NCBI GenBank assembly: GCA_000181795.3
Contig: CM012954.1
Coordinates: forward strand, 7,308,733-7,372,732
Reading direction: 5' to 3'
From: Trichinella spiralis
Lineage: Eukaryota; Nematoda; Enoplea; Trichinellida; Trichinellidae
Length of the DNA stretch: 64,000 bases
Within the stretch, counting starts at the first letter, position 1, and the number at the start of each line of letters is the position of its first letter. The position numbers were made by a program, and so were the translations under genes. Under the pieces are notes generated by a model. The model ran no database searches. It had not been told where the DNA came from and saw only the letters and a list, made by a program, of their open reading frames with translations. Below, piece by piece: positions 1 to 13,140 of the stretch.

Positions 1-549
1 CATCCCCTGATTATTAGCCCTGCTTCGGACAACATTTAATGGCATTTACCTCTTCTCTTCTCTTGTACTGCTTCTAGTCGTCCTTGTTATCCCATGTTCA
101 TAGTTCCCTTATTAATACATTTGTTGTGAAATTTCATTTCTTCTGCTTCATTTGGTTGATTAAATGGATTACAAAATTGACAAGATTGAACTGCTGATTA
201 ATTAGAATTTGATGGGTACAAAATGAAAATTTTCAGATTGAGTCGCAGAATGTTTTTTTTGAATGAATACTTGTCTGAAAGATAGACACGAGCTTCAGTT
301 TATTTTTTTAGTGTAATGTGTTTTTCAAACGTTCAACGACGCTACTAATTGCCTATCAATCTTTCGATCGAACCCCCCCTTACTATTGATTATGAAACGT
401 TATACTCATCTGTTATTGTTTATAGCTGCGTTCTACATCGGTTCTTAATGAATTATCACATTTGGCTGACTATAAATTCTTACCTAAGCTGCGTTGGAAT
501 ATGAACAGAAGAAATGCACTGCTAAATTCTACCGGTAAGAAAAGGACTA

Positions 550-682
550 TTTGAAAATTCAAAAATGACCTTGACCATTCAAATTCAGTCAAAATATAAA
601 CTATCGTACAAAAAACGCAATAACAAAAAAATTGACTTAGCCACACGCCTTAACTTGAACTTTGAAAATTCAAAAATGACCT
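550..682. repeat. 22-bp direct repeat, two copies
   Basis: The same 22 bases, beginning TTTGAAAATTCAAAAATGAC, occur at 550-571 and 661-682 with about 90 bp between them. The left half, TTTGAAAATTCAAA, is nearly palindromic. No function is known. Confidence 0.7.
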
Positions 683-1496
683 ACATAAATGGAACTCATT
701 GGAAAAAAGTAAAAAGATTGCAGCAGAATAAAACGTTTACGGCTGCGCTGGTATGATTTTGCTGATGACGTGATTCTACATTTAAGGTTGCGAATATTGT
801 TTTCTGAACGTGAAGCTGTCGAACTTGTTTACCATAATTTTCATGCAAATTTTCAAGCATGGCCTTGACGTTTGTTTGCTTTTCACTTAGTATAGCTCAC
901 CACTAGCCTGAACTTTTAATATATCTATAAAACTGCATCCAATGCGTATGCATCACTGGGTTAAGTTTGTTAGTATGAAACAACAAAAAACAAAATAAAT
1001 CACAATTTCATAAAACTGATATACACTGAATGTTAAAGAACAAAAACATATTTTAACGTTCTCATTATGGTGATGCATTATGAAATTTGCAAAAATTAAC
1101 TGAAGAAAACTGAGATTCGGTTTTCAAATAAAACTGCGATGTATAAAAGGCATTTAATTTGCAACAAGTTGTCGAATTATTGAAAGAGCGCAAGCGTTTC
1201 TCACAAATATGCATTCGAATAGGAAAGTTTTCAAGTCCAAATCAGGTACAGTAATTTAAAAGGCAAAAGGTTCTATTGCTATCGAAAATCAAATTTCAGC
1301 AATTATGCGATCAAATGTTGCAAAATTCAAATAAATAAACAAAAGTATATTTGCATTTTCTATGGATGATCATCCTTGTATACGAATAACAAAAAATCAT
1401 ATAACTACAGTGACACTACAAATTAGAATTGTTGAAAAAAATTGTCATTTTATTTAAACAATGATGAAAAAAAAGTACGTATTGCTGTTAATTTAG

Positions 1497-1521
1497 CATC
1501 TATCTATCTATCTATCTCTCT
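1497..1521. repeat. TATC/TCTA microsatellite
   Basis: Short tetranucleotide run (TATC)n passing into TCTC. Confidence 0.85.
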
Positions 1522-2245
1522 ATGTGGGCAAGATTTCATCTCAATGATGGATAACAGCTTTCGCGTTCTGACTGAATGAAAATTAATTTAAGATTAAGCG
1601 CAGAATAAAAAAATGCAGACAGAATCTGCTCAGCTTGTTGAATTTGAATGAATAATCTGTTAAAAATAATTTCCACACAGGGATAGTTCATTTTCATATT
1701 TTCTTTTATAAACTGTATGTACGTACACTGCTTCCATTTATTCAGCTGGTGTACAACTTTGCTACAAATTCAAATTCACAGAAATTTGCTCGTGTAATAT
1801 TTTCAAATTTATTTGTTACACATCACTTTCTTCTTTTTGTAATTTTTTCCTTTTGAACAAAAGACATCTTCAAAAACTTCTCATTCAAACACAGCTTCAA
1901 ATTTACAACAGCTAACAAGTGTACAAAACAACTGCATGCAGTTTGAAGAAAAGAGAGAGAGAGAGTGAGTGAGTGAGTAAGAAAAAGAGGGAAAAAACAA
2001 AAGATGAGGAGAAGAATCTCATGGTTCTTCCTGTTCAATTTTGCATGAGATGTTTGCTGAATGTTTGCAATTTGCAATGAAATGATTTGACTGATAAAGA
2101 GTGAAAAGAGGACAATAAAAGCATGGATGGACGATAGATAGATATGGACACAGAATGTGGACGACAAGTTGCGCTTGATACATGATATAATTTTTCAGTT
2201 ATTGCTGTGGTTCTGAAATGGTTGCCGGGCACAGTGCAAATTTGC

Positions 2246-5200
2246 CTAACAAACTCCATTACTCAAGCCGATCGATTCCAAATTAGCGCATTTGTCAAAC
2301 GCCAAATGCAGGGACCGTTTGGAGCACTGATCCGCCAAATCGTCCAGTATGGTCATCGACTGTTGATGAGAGCCCTTCCCTTCCGGTGTAGTTGATGGAG
2401 ATGAGTTCGGCCTGCTCTTGCACGGACTCACGGGTTGGTCTATTGTTTCGTGCGATGTTACACTTCGACGATACTTTGCTCTTGCATTCTGAAACCACAC
2501 CTACAACAAATAAAATTCCATTTCCCACCGTCCAATACGTAAGATTCTCATAATTGTTTTCCGTTTGTTGAAAACAAAAATTGATGTGAATGTAAGATAA
2601 AAGAAATTGTTCATAAAATACTTGCAATATTCTTTTAGTTAGTCCTGTTTTCTGGGCTAATTGTTTCAAATCTTTCGCGTCAGGATTGTGATTCATCTGG
2701 AAATAAGCTTTCATCGTTCTCAACTGCTGCTGCTTAAATGAAGTTCTCATGCGCTTGGGTCGCATAATCTGCATACCAGATGAACTATGACAACGGCTGT
2801 TTTCTTCTGATGATTTTTCTACACTGCAATCACTGTCAGCTAAAAAGTTCCACCAATAACAACAAATCATCCGAGTTGTTGCCGTGATTTTTAAACAAAA
2901 ATTCTCCATCCCTCACTATATGAACTTTACAAAACAACATCAAATTATGGATAAATTATATATATATATATATATATACATATAGTTGAATAAGTGCTCT
3001 AAGTGAGGAAAATTTCATACAATTCATTCAATCGTTGCAGTAAAATTTTTACACCTTGAATTCAAGGTATCATTTTGATCAATTTAAGGCTGAAGTAAAA
3101 TTTCAAATTACTGAACATACCTGCAATGCTTATATTATATGGATTTGTTCAAATTTTTTATACTCCATAATTTCAAAGCTCGAAAACAGTTAAATAATAA
3201 ACAAAGCTACTAACAATAATTTCAATTTTGATATACAAATTCAGGAGGAGATAAATGAGAAACGGCATCTGTATATTCAATAAAACTGGCTTGCAGTTTG
3301 TGAACAGACAGAAAATACATAAAACTTTAACTGCTGCCAAATTGTATCCTGTTGTTTATACTTTATTCAATAAATAATAATATTCATTATTAAATACAAA
3401 TTTTTTCTTTTAAAATTTCATCAACAGTCCAAATGGTAATTAATGGTGAAGTGGAAACATAATGTTTGCATGAAAAAATTTCTACTCCACCCCAAACGCC
3501 TTCTTTCTCCTGTCGATAAATCATTCTGTATCCGACTATTTGCTCCTGTAAGAACTGAGTCAACGTATGCTACAGCTGCACTAACAGAACGTGTGAACTG
3601 TTTAAAATTTGGCATTTCAAAATTCATCTGTTTGCATTGCTATTTTATTCTCAAAGAAAAGCAGATATGAAAATGATTCATCGTTCATTCACACATCATT
3701 GCTCATGTTGTAAAGCACTGCAAATTTAGGTAAATGTTATTTATCAGTTATTGTTTAGATAAATAATACAATAATAAAACAGGATGTCTATCAAATAAGT
3801 GTTTCTGATTAATAATTTGATATTGAATTCATTTTCGATACTGAATTGTGCAATCTTAATTTTTCATTTTATTTAAAAGATTTATATTATTTTATCAATA
3901 GAATTTGTGCAAAATTGAATTGCGCAGCATTTTCACCGTGTTTCACTACATTTCGATGACAACTTAAATTCGAAAGTTAGTTGGTTTGAAAATTTCATAT
4001 TTTATGTCAGTAAAGTTTAAAAGGTTTACTGTATAATCATGAAGCTGTGAATTCACGTATTGATTATTAGTAGAAACACTTTCTCCAGCTTAGCAACCAG
4101 CACACGCATGATCAGCGTATATCCCACAAGCGGCGGCAACAGCTCGAATTGCAAATGAATAGGCTTAGAAACTAATTTGCGTCACAAGCGAAAATAAGCA
4201 TAGAAAAATATTTCTGATTTTGAAACAGCTATCTCTAAAAGACACCTACGGTAACTCCCGAGCAGAGCAGTTGTTGGTTGATTCATTTTCATGATGCCAA
4301 TTAGGAGAAACGCCACCACTGTTCAGTGGTTATAAAAGATGTTGAAAAAATTCCAATTTCACCGCAGTACTTCAAGCAACAAATCTCACAAGTCACATTT
4401 AAAGATTAACTAACTATAAAATGGAAAGTAAACTAAATTATCCAACCAAAAACTATCATCATAAAAATTAAATACTGATAGAAATTACAGTTTGAAAAAA
4501 ATAATACTAAACAAATATTCTGTTCATTTTGAACTGCAGATCTGCTGAAAGATTGAAATTTGATAAATATTAATAAAACTTTTCAATTTTCAACAAAACC
4601 ACATTCAGTTTGATAACATTTGAAATGTATGATAAACTTTACACAACTACAGACTGCACAGCTAGAGCAAATATATGAACTCGTCCCATCTTAAACAGTG
4701 CGTTAAATAAAGCAAACATTTATTTGCTTTAACTTTTTTATTACAGAAAAGAAGCATTTTCATCAAAACGGACCAGTTAGTTACTTTTCATCTTTAGTGA
4801 ATAAATGGGAAATTTATTTTCTCTCAAATTAACAAACAGCAAGGCTGAAAACTTATTTTACAAGCAGAGATCTGTATTGAAAGTTCTTATTTATTCAACA
4901 ACCTCGCATACCATTTTCACCAATTTTAGCAAACTCTGAAGATGTGCAAAATGTCACCTTTGAAAAATCAAACAATCATTTAATGTGAAATTAGCAAACG
5001 CAAGCTGGAAAGTTATTATTTACCAAAGAGGTGCTGCTAACATTTTCAATTAATTTCAGAACAGTGAGAAGTATATATCATATTGTTGGAAAAATATGTT
5101 TCAAAATTGGTTAAAATATTTTGAAAATAATATTTTACACATGCTCTTTCAATTTTTTCAATAAGCTGAAGACAAGGAGTTAGAGAAAGGATTAAACTTC

Positions 5201-8008
5201 ATTGAACTAAGCTAGTGGTGAGGATATTTTGCCTCATTCTAAATGTGGTAAAATAAATTTCACAAAAACTTTTAACTTCACCACATTTAACTTTAAAATT
5301 TGCAAAGAAGAATGCGAGATGCAAAAATAAATAATTAAATTAAGCATTTTTACATGCAGCTGATTAGTCTACGTGTACAAAGTTGTTTTAATGTTTGCTA
5401 TGATGATTTGATAAATTTTCATGATTATGTAACCACTTGACAATAATTAATAAGTACGTGAAAATTAAATTAAATTAAATTAAATTACAAAAACGCAAAT
5501 TTTCTCTTTCAACAATTACCACCTATTTAAGAAGACTTATTCAAATTATTTAACATAAAGCCACCACTGTAGTCTACTTATGAATCACATTTTCATTTAG
5601 ATGAAGAATGTGTTGACATAACTGTTTTTTGAATATCAAATTTAAAAATTCAAATACAGTTCATTTGAATTGGAAAACAATATTATATTTCCAATGATTT
5701 ACAGCTTGTGCGATCAGTGATCACTTCGACGTCATTCATTTCAACAAGCTCGTAAGAATTGCAATGACACTGTTTGCTGTGCTTGATCAATTAACACCTA
5801 TGTGAATTGCTAGCGTTCAACCTAGCGACAACCTACAGTTGTGATTAAACACAAAGAATTCGCCAAGCTTATAATGTAGATCACTTGCATAAGTGATATG
5901 ACTGAAAATGGTAAATAAACTATCTAAACGATGCACTGTGAGAGGACTTTCGTTGAAAATAATGAATGATATTATAAACAAAACGGAAAATGGAAATTAT
6001 TGTGTACAAAAAATTAAAATAAAACGTTTCTCTCGTGCGAATGAAAAGCATTACCTGACATTGGTTTCAATTGTTCCACAGTCACCTTGCGCCTTCTTGG
6101 ACGACCCTTCGATCGTGGCTTCTCTGTGGAGTGTGATACAGACCAATAGGGACCGGTACCGGCTTGGCATGTCACTGGTGATGCATTTCCATGCTCATTT
6201 GCTGACCATGTACCACCACAGTGCGCATTGCAGTATATTAGGCCGTTGTTCCCCAAACCAAAAAGGCTTCCGGGTTGCATCGGAACGTTGCAAACAACGC
6301 ACGTAAAGCAATGCAAATGGAATACATAATCTCGAGCGCGCATTACTAAATCTTTGGGCAAGACTACCCGATTACACCTGGAACAGCGTTTAGAAAACTG
6401 CCTGAAATTGTAAAGCAGTTTATAAAAAAATGTCGACACTGTAAAAATAAATCTCCTTACTTAGAATAATCTTCTTTGCAGAAAATCAAGTCTCCTCGAC
6501 TGAAGCAGGTGAGCTCAGTTTCCAAACTACAACGGCATACACAACAACGAAGGCAGTGAATATGCCAAGATCTTTCAGCGACAAGCAAATAAAATTGGTC
6601 AGTTATGGTCGCTTGACAACCTGAACACTGAAGCTCCATTCCTAAAGGTCCCATCTTTTGCAAAACATTCGCCGTTGCTTCACCCAGCTTGCAGCACGAT
6701 TCGCTTGTAAAACGTTCACTATCTGACACTGAAATGAAAACAGCTATTTAAAATAAATAGCCGCATTTATGAAAAATATTCTTCACAATGCTTTTCATTA
6801 ACATTACACTTTAAAAGGGATCTCTGCTTCATTGCATTGCAACTACTACTGCGGAGATGCCTATGACCAGTATTTGAAATTATGCATTACTTAGGCTCAA
6901 TTAATTACATTTGAAACATTTTCATAATAGAATTCAAAATGCAAAGCGTGGGTAAAATAATCTACCATTCAAAAGTGAATCCAACAGTTTTCCCGAGCGG
7001 TCTTTCGAAGAAATGTACATCTCTGACATCATTAATAAAGGTCAACTTTCATTGGTTGAAACAAATTCAACCGAATGTATGATTGGTCAAAACGACAGGT
7101 CTAGTTGATGTTGAGAAATCAATTGCAAGTTACAAAGATGTAGAATAACAAAAAAAGTGCATACATTTATATAAAATTTTTTAGGCAACCTTATCAACAA
7201 GAATAAACGTGAGAAATGTTTCTGTTATCCACACAAATGATGAAAATAATGTGTTAAAAATGTTTTGATTTGTAAATAACAGCCATTTTTTAATATAGAT
7301 CTAAAAATTTGCACTTAAACTTACTAGAAAATTCTTTTCCTGGTTCTTTTTTAATTGTTTACAATTTCCATAAAATTCAAAGCTTACTAATAAAAATTTC
7401 CATTAACTAGATGAGTAAAAGTGTAGTAGTAGCTTGATAAAATTAAAGAAATAGCATGGAAAACTGAAATGACGCTCAAATTGCCCAGAATTGTATTTCG
7501 ATGGTTAAAAGAAATGGTAATCATGAAAATAAATCTAATTGAAGTATTTGTGTATTTCAATTTCTGAGAAAACAGGAAAAATTTTCATTTGTGTCTCATA
7601 AACTTTTATAACTTGTGCATAATGTAACTTTCAACAACATGATGTGCATTTTGATGCGATGCAAACGTACGGATAAAAATAATCGTCTGTCTATAGCTTA
7701 AGCTACGAGTATTTTCAAATCAAGAAATACTAAGAAATGAACTAAATGTTATTTTAAAATATCAAAGCCTGAAATTAAATAATAAATAGATAGACTGACT
7801 GCTCTGAAAATGAACTTGAGTTATCCTTTAAAAATATGCTAAAAATTAATTTTCACACTGTCACTCAATGTAATAAATACATACATTTCCATAAATCGAA
7901 AACATTCGAATACTTTTCATCCGGTGTATATGGCAACATTTCGACCAACTGTGACCAGCCTGCTTCTAATAGTGTAGCAGGAAGTGCTTGAAGCTCTTTT
8001 GAATTCAT
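2246..8008 (-). CDS. ttx-3: LIM-homeodomain transcription factor, LHX2/9 / Apterous / TTX-3 class
   Basis: Sequence-specific nuclear transcription factor; in C. elegans TTX-3 specifies AIY interneurons. Five exons in order: 8008-7885, 6728-6461, 6401-6055, 2839-2622, 2500-2246, giving 403 aa (human LHX2 406, LHX9 397). LIM1 (about residues 76-130) starts CSGC and ends FCKEDY. LIM2 (about 137-192) starts CSRCNRVV and ends YCNAHC. A KGRPRRRK basic patch follows, matching KGRPRKRK of LHX2/9. The homeodomain (about 273-333) has the class hallmark NHNPDAKDLKQLAQKTGLTK and WFQNARAKYRR. An intron splits it after KRILQ. The tail TILDDLAD resembles the TLTDLTN motif of LHX9. The first exon (41 aa, from the ATG at 8008) is predicted because it is coding-like, has a GTATGT donor and its one-base phase matches the LIM1 exon; it is less certain than the rest. 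Intron 3 is 3.2 kb. Confidence 0.93.
2957..2981. repeat. (TA)n microsatellite
   Basis: Uninterrupted TA dinucleotide run. Confidence 0.9.
5461..5487. repeat. (AAATT)n microsatellite
   Basis: About five copies of the pentanucleotide. Confidence 0.9.
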
Positions 8009-9470
8009 CGTTCTCTTGCATTAACCGATAAAATTCTAAGAATTAAATTATTCGTATGACTTTTCCTGGGTAAATTTTCCAAAAATTAGGAGATGCACAG
8101 AACGCACGACTAGTATTTATTGAGTAATAAAGTCTTCAAATATCAACAATACCTTACACAGCTGCCACTATAAAAACAAATGTAGCTAAATCTGATTTTA
8201 GAATTTTTGCAAATAGTAAAGACAACAAGTAGGTGAATCAGACAAAAATGGGATTGATAAATTTTCGATAAAATTTATCCTAACAAATTTACACAGACGA
8301 AACAGATGTTAACAGAGAATAAAATTTGAATGGAAAAGCACTGGATGCAACATTTTAAAAATAGTTGAAAAATTATTTATAAAATAGAAATTGATTCAAA
8401 ATTGTTCAGCTTTGTATCAAATGTATAACGAATGTTGGTTAGCATGAATTGATTATGCGATTTTAATGAAAACAAATTCTAATTATGATGATGCGCATGC
8501 TTTTAAAAATAATTCAGTTTTCTCTACTTTCTAATAAAAATAATTTTACATTGAAAACAAAGTAATAACAAATGCAGATAAACGGACATTTACCGTCGTA
8601 AAATTTCATTTAATTGTCACAAAACAAAATCAGAATCCACATGATAATGCTTATTATAAATAAGATTAATTTATTATTCATCGCAGGATAAAATCATTTA
8701 TAATACAAAACTCAACTGCCGCCAATTGTCATGCAACAAATCAAAAAGCACTCACAAATTATCCAAAATTGTCATCGAAAACTACTTATTTTGATACTAA
8801 TGAATGATAAGCACTTTTGGAACAATTTTTGATTATTACAAGACTCGATGATGCATTTGTACTTTCTAAACAACACAAATCTGTTTAAACGGGAAACATG
8901 AAAGACTTTCCGCCTCCAGCAAATAAAAGAAGATAATCAATTACAGTATCGTATTGTTAAACATGGATAAAGGTGAGAAGTTGTGGATCGCTTTACAAAA
9001 TAGCTATTAGTAAACAGGCAATGAATTTTTGCATTGTTTTAATTGCTTTCAGAGAAAACAATTAACGTGAACAATCCCAACCAACGCCTGCTGTCTAAAT
9101 TAGATGCCATCTTAATCAGATATTTATTTCATCAGCAATGCAACAAGATCATCTATTTTCTACAATTACTCTACAAAGCCTAAATAATTAACAAACTGAT
9201 AATGAATGTGTGAAAAATAAATAATAAATGGGCAAAATAAACAGATGGATATACTTTTCAATAAAACAATAAATATAAACTTTTTACCTATACCATTCTC
9301 GTTCAACATACTTAAGGGTAAAGTGTGCACACAAATATGCATAAATAATTTTTACAATAAATCGTTTTCTACATTAACTTTTTTCAAATGAAATACTAAT
9401 ATTGAATGTTTGAATGTAATAAAAGAAAAAAAGTCTGTCCGAAGCATTACACTGGACTGAATTGTGAACT

Positions 9471-9494
9471 GGATTGGATTGGATTGGATTGGAT
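9471..9494. repeat. (GGATT)n microsatellite
   Basis: Nearly five perfect copies of GGATT. Confidence 0.9.
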
Positions 9495-9559
9495 AAATGA
9501 ATTTCAGATTTTTGGGGTTGTTAAGGATTTTTGCTTGACTACATGTCAATGCAGATTGT

Positions 9560-10215
9560 TCTAATCAGGCCGACTGACACATTTCCGGTGGCCATCATTT
9601 ACATTGTTTGTTTTTAGATAGCCGCTAAATCAGTCAGCTGCAATTCACTAAGATCCAAACTGGTCGTGTGTCCAAGATTGTTTGTCCAATACGTTTACTG
9701 ATCTAAGCTGACCGCAGAAGTGAAATGCAGTAGAACACCAGAAGCGCATTTTGCTAAGCCTATTTCACTGCTAACAGTGAAAAGGAGCCGACTTGGATGA
9801 ACGTCTAGGGTGTCTCCGTGGTCGTTGTGCAGTGCACCTGCCTGCGATAAGTTAAAAGGCGCACTAAGCCTTGGCACCAGGTCGGTTAAGTCGACCGAAC
9901 ACATCCAAGTCAGCTTGTTGAAGCGCTCAACAAATCTGAACCAAGGTCACCAGCCAAACGGCTTATTTCTAGCTGATGCGGACAAAGCAAAACCAATATT
10001 AATTGCTAACTCTGTTTCCTCTTTTTAATTGTTACCAGTCGGCCACCGTATGAGAATTGCTAACAAGTTTACCGTATCCAATTGATCGATCAGGATTATT
10101 TTCCACCAGGACGGCACAGCTTCAATGTAGATGATATCTATCAACGTGACTACCTTCTCTTCTCAACGCTGAAAGGCGTTCCCGACGCAGTTAAGGAAAA
10201 TCGTTGCTACGCAAT
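9560..10215. other. GC-richer island, function unknown
   Basis: Base composition is visibly less AT-rich than the surroundings and looks like the exons of this genome. Open frames of about 70 codons exist on both strands (9810-10028 plus, 9695-9904 minus), but neither resembles a known protein and no splice-linked partner was found. It could be an enhancer, an untranslated exon, a non-coding RNA or a decayed gene. Confidence 0.35.
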
Positions 10216-12439
10216 TTAACTCCTCTGCTTTATAATCATGCGCTACCAATTGGTACTTTTCAGTACGCATTCAAATCCCTTACTTGAAAACCCCCATTAT
10301 ATTATGCACACGTACAAACAACAATCATATTTTAAAATCACAACAACAGATCAGCACGTTTCATCTTACTGTTACTAAAGGACAGTGGCTTGCATAATTA
10401 CCTTCGAATGAATAATTCGGAGAGAAAAAATGTAAAAGTAAGGTGTCATCAATCAGATGCTTAAAAATAATTTCACTAGCAATCTTTCTATACATTTATG
10501 AATAATTATAATAAAATGAACATATATACATATGTATGTCAATAAAAGCACGCATGTAGAAATTAATAATGAGAAATGGCTCTACATATCATTCTTCGTA
10601 CATTATTTTAGTCATAACCTGCAGTTATACATTAATTTTTAATAAAAATTTCACCGAATTATTTAAATTATCAGGTATGAGGAATTTCAAATCATGCAAT
10701 GTTTCACTTGAGGAGCATGGAAAAATTTCAAATCACAACTTGAAAATTCAGTTAGCAACAGTCTTGCAAAATAAATTTTTATAAAAACTATAAATTAATT
10801 CAACAAAATGTTGATTCTTGATGCTGCTCATTAAATGCAATTTCGTTTCGCATGTGCAAAACAACAAATTCCAATTCCGTTTCAAATATTACACATACTA
10901 TTTGAATAATTTTACGATAAATGTTCAACTATATGCAAAAAAATATATGTAAATTTTCCACCCAACGCAACGGTGAATACAATGTTCAACTATTAATGAC
11001 AGAGAAAATTCATCCGATAATAATGAACACAAAAAAAACGAATCTTTCTTTCATCTTTCACTTACTTCCTCATTTTGAAAATTTTCACAAAACCTCGCTT
11101 ATTTTTCAAATAATCAAAATTACATTATCCACAACTGATAAAAAGTTTTCATGTGGTGAAAAAAAAATTTCATGAAATAATTTTCTCAACGCATAACCAT
11201 CGCTATAAAAATTTGGTCTGATCAACAATCTTTGTTGACTTAAGCCAAAGCAAGAAGGAAACGGCTATCGATTTTTCATTCAAAAGAGCTTTCTCAGAAG
11301 AGCAATCTTTGCTTCTTTACCACGTTCAAGTTTTGTCATCTTTACCGAATTCTTTTGCTCAAATTTGAAAATCAAATTTATAAACTTCCACATACATATA
11401 TATATATGATACATCCTTTCCAAATGTGAAATTGTAATTTGACAAATATACCGATGTTACAATTTCTCGCTTTCTTCCCATTCACAGAACAATACAAGAC
11501 GTTCACAGTTTTGAAATAAATATTAATCACAAAACAAAAGATTAATTAAAATAACAAACAAAGTCCCAGTGTCATACATGTATATACACATATCGATGAA
11601 ACACTCCATACAGAAACATCAGGAAATAATAACACGAATAGTTTTAGAACACATATATTCAACAACAACAAATTATCAAATAATACATATTTTTTCAAAT
11701 TTGAAACAATAATTAATTTTTTTAAATTTAAACTGTTTTTCATGTGAATAAAGAAAGAATTGTTCACATTGTGAAGGGATGCCTGTATAGTAAGCATGCT
11801 GTGAGTAGAGAGAAATTCGAAACTTGAAAACTAGGAGCAGTGATGTATTGACCTGAACGTGAAACAGAATCTTTCCGACTTGGTAAAGAACCGATAGCTG
11901 TGTTTTGAAAGTTTCGAATTCTTCTTGACAACTCAGCCAAACTTCTGATATGCTATCGTTATTACTCAAACCAACCAACACTGTCAATCTGGAGAAAAGA
12001 TTTAAAAAATCCACTCCTTTATTTTTATTCTCTTCTTCATAAGTTAGATATTTGAAAAATCTTTTTCTTTCACTCTCGAATTCAATTGAACATTGGATTA
12101 AGCAAAAATTTCCATAAAATGTTAAACAAAATTTACATTAACACTGAGTTAGTCAATTGATGAAACCCAGTTTCAGTGGAATACATTACAGTTTGGACAA
12201 TGAGTACAACAGTGGAGTATACATAGAATTAAGTTGTAATTTTCAATTTCATTCATACGAATAAAAATACTACTTATTTACTGTAAGATTTTCATCATTA
12301 TTATGAATATTAATTATTGGAATGGAAAATTTATTCACTCGCAGAATGTTGGTATGCAAGTTAGAAAGAAAAATTTTTTTACCGATAATTTTTTACTGAA
12401 AATGTTCAGCAGTGAAATCTGCAATAGATCTGCTCATCA

Positions 12440-13140
12440 GTTGAGAACCGATTTGTCAAGCCAGGGAACTGGACCTTAGCAATTCACAATTAGCGCTGAA
12501 CCTTGTGCTTACTAAATTATCACTGCTGTCGTGCAATTCTTGAATAATTACCAAAGCGTCGAAATTGGCTAAATTAAGCTTGTTATTTCTGTTGTCCAAG
12601 CTACTGACGCCTGTTAGCAAGATTAAGTGAAAATTACTAGCTTTATTTACCCAAAGCGTGGTGACCTTATCCGCCAGAATTCATCGTTCATTTCATTCTA
12701 TCTATATTTTGATGATAGTAATGCAAATCTGTTTGCTTCATCATTCTGCCTCTGGTCTATTTCCCTCCATTCTCCCTCTCGCCTTTGTCTGTCTCCCACT
12801 GTCCCCTGACTCTCCTTTTGTTTCCCTTAGTGCTAGTCTACAAATCTGAACTTCTCCATACCGTGCAACAATTTCCACTTCGGATACTGCTTTCTGAACG
12901 TCACAGAATCAGAGTTTATTCAGCCGGCCATCGACTGATGCTTCATCTAAGCAAGTCGTTTGCATCTTCTGCCTACGCTGATTTGTCTTATTTACCGACC
13001 AGTCGATCTATTACAGTTTGGTGCTGATCGCTTTTCACACTTCGATGATAAAAGACACAAGACTTGCTGACGGACGAGCTGGTCGAACATTTCGCCAATC
13101 GTTACATGCAGATGCAATTTATTCATTTCCATCATGTTCA
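12440..13140. other. second GC-richer island, function unknown
   Basis: Another patch with exon-like composition inside the gene-poor interval. Overlapping short frames exist on the plus strand at 12627-13027, with no recognisable domain. It includes AAATTGGCTAAATTAAG at 12562-12578, discussed in the findings. Confidence 0.35.

Larger units (their letters stand above)
1..2245. other. non-coding flank downstream of the LIM-homeobox gene
   Basis: AT-rich sequence beyond the stop codon of the ttx-3-like gene. No open frame here shows splice-linked continuity or a recognisable domain. It must hold the 3' UTR of that gene and contains a 22-bp direct repeat and a short TATC tract, listed separately. 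Confidence 0.6.
2840..6054 (-). other. 3.2-kb intron between LIM2 and homeodomain exons
   Basis: Long AT-rich intron of the ttx-3-like gene, far larger than most introns in this window (about 50-500 bp). No coding exon was found in it. It contains (TA)n at 2957-2981 and (AAATT)n at 5461-5487. Such an intron could hold cis-regulatory elements, but none is identified. Confidence 0.7.

Noticed and set aside
9695-10028. Overlapping frames of about 70 codons on both strands
   Set aside because: Neither reads like a known protein; kept only as a composition island.
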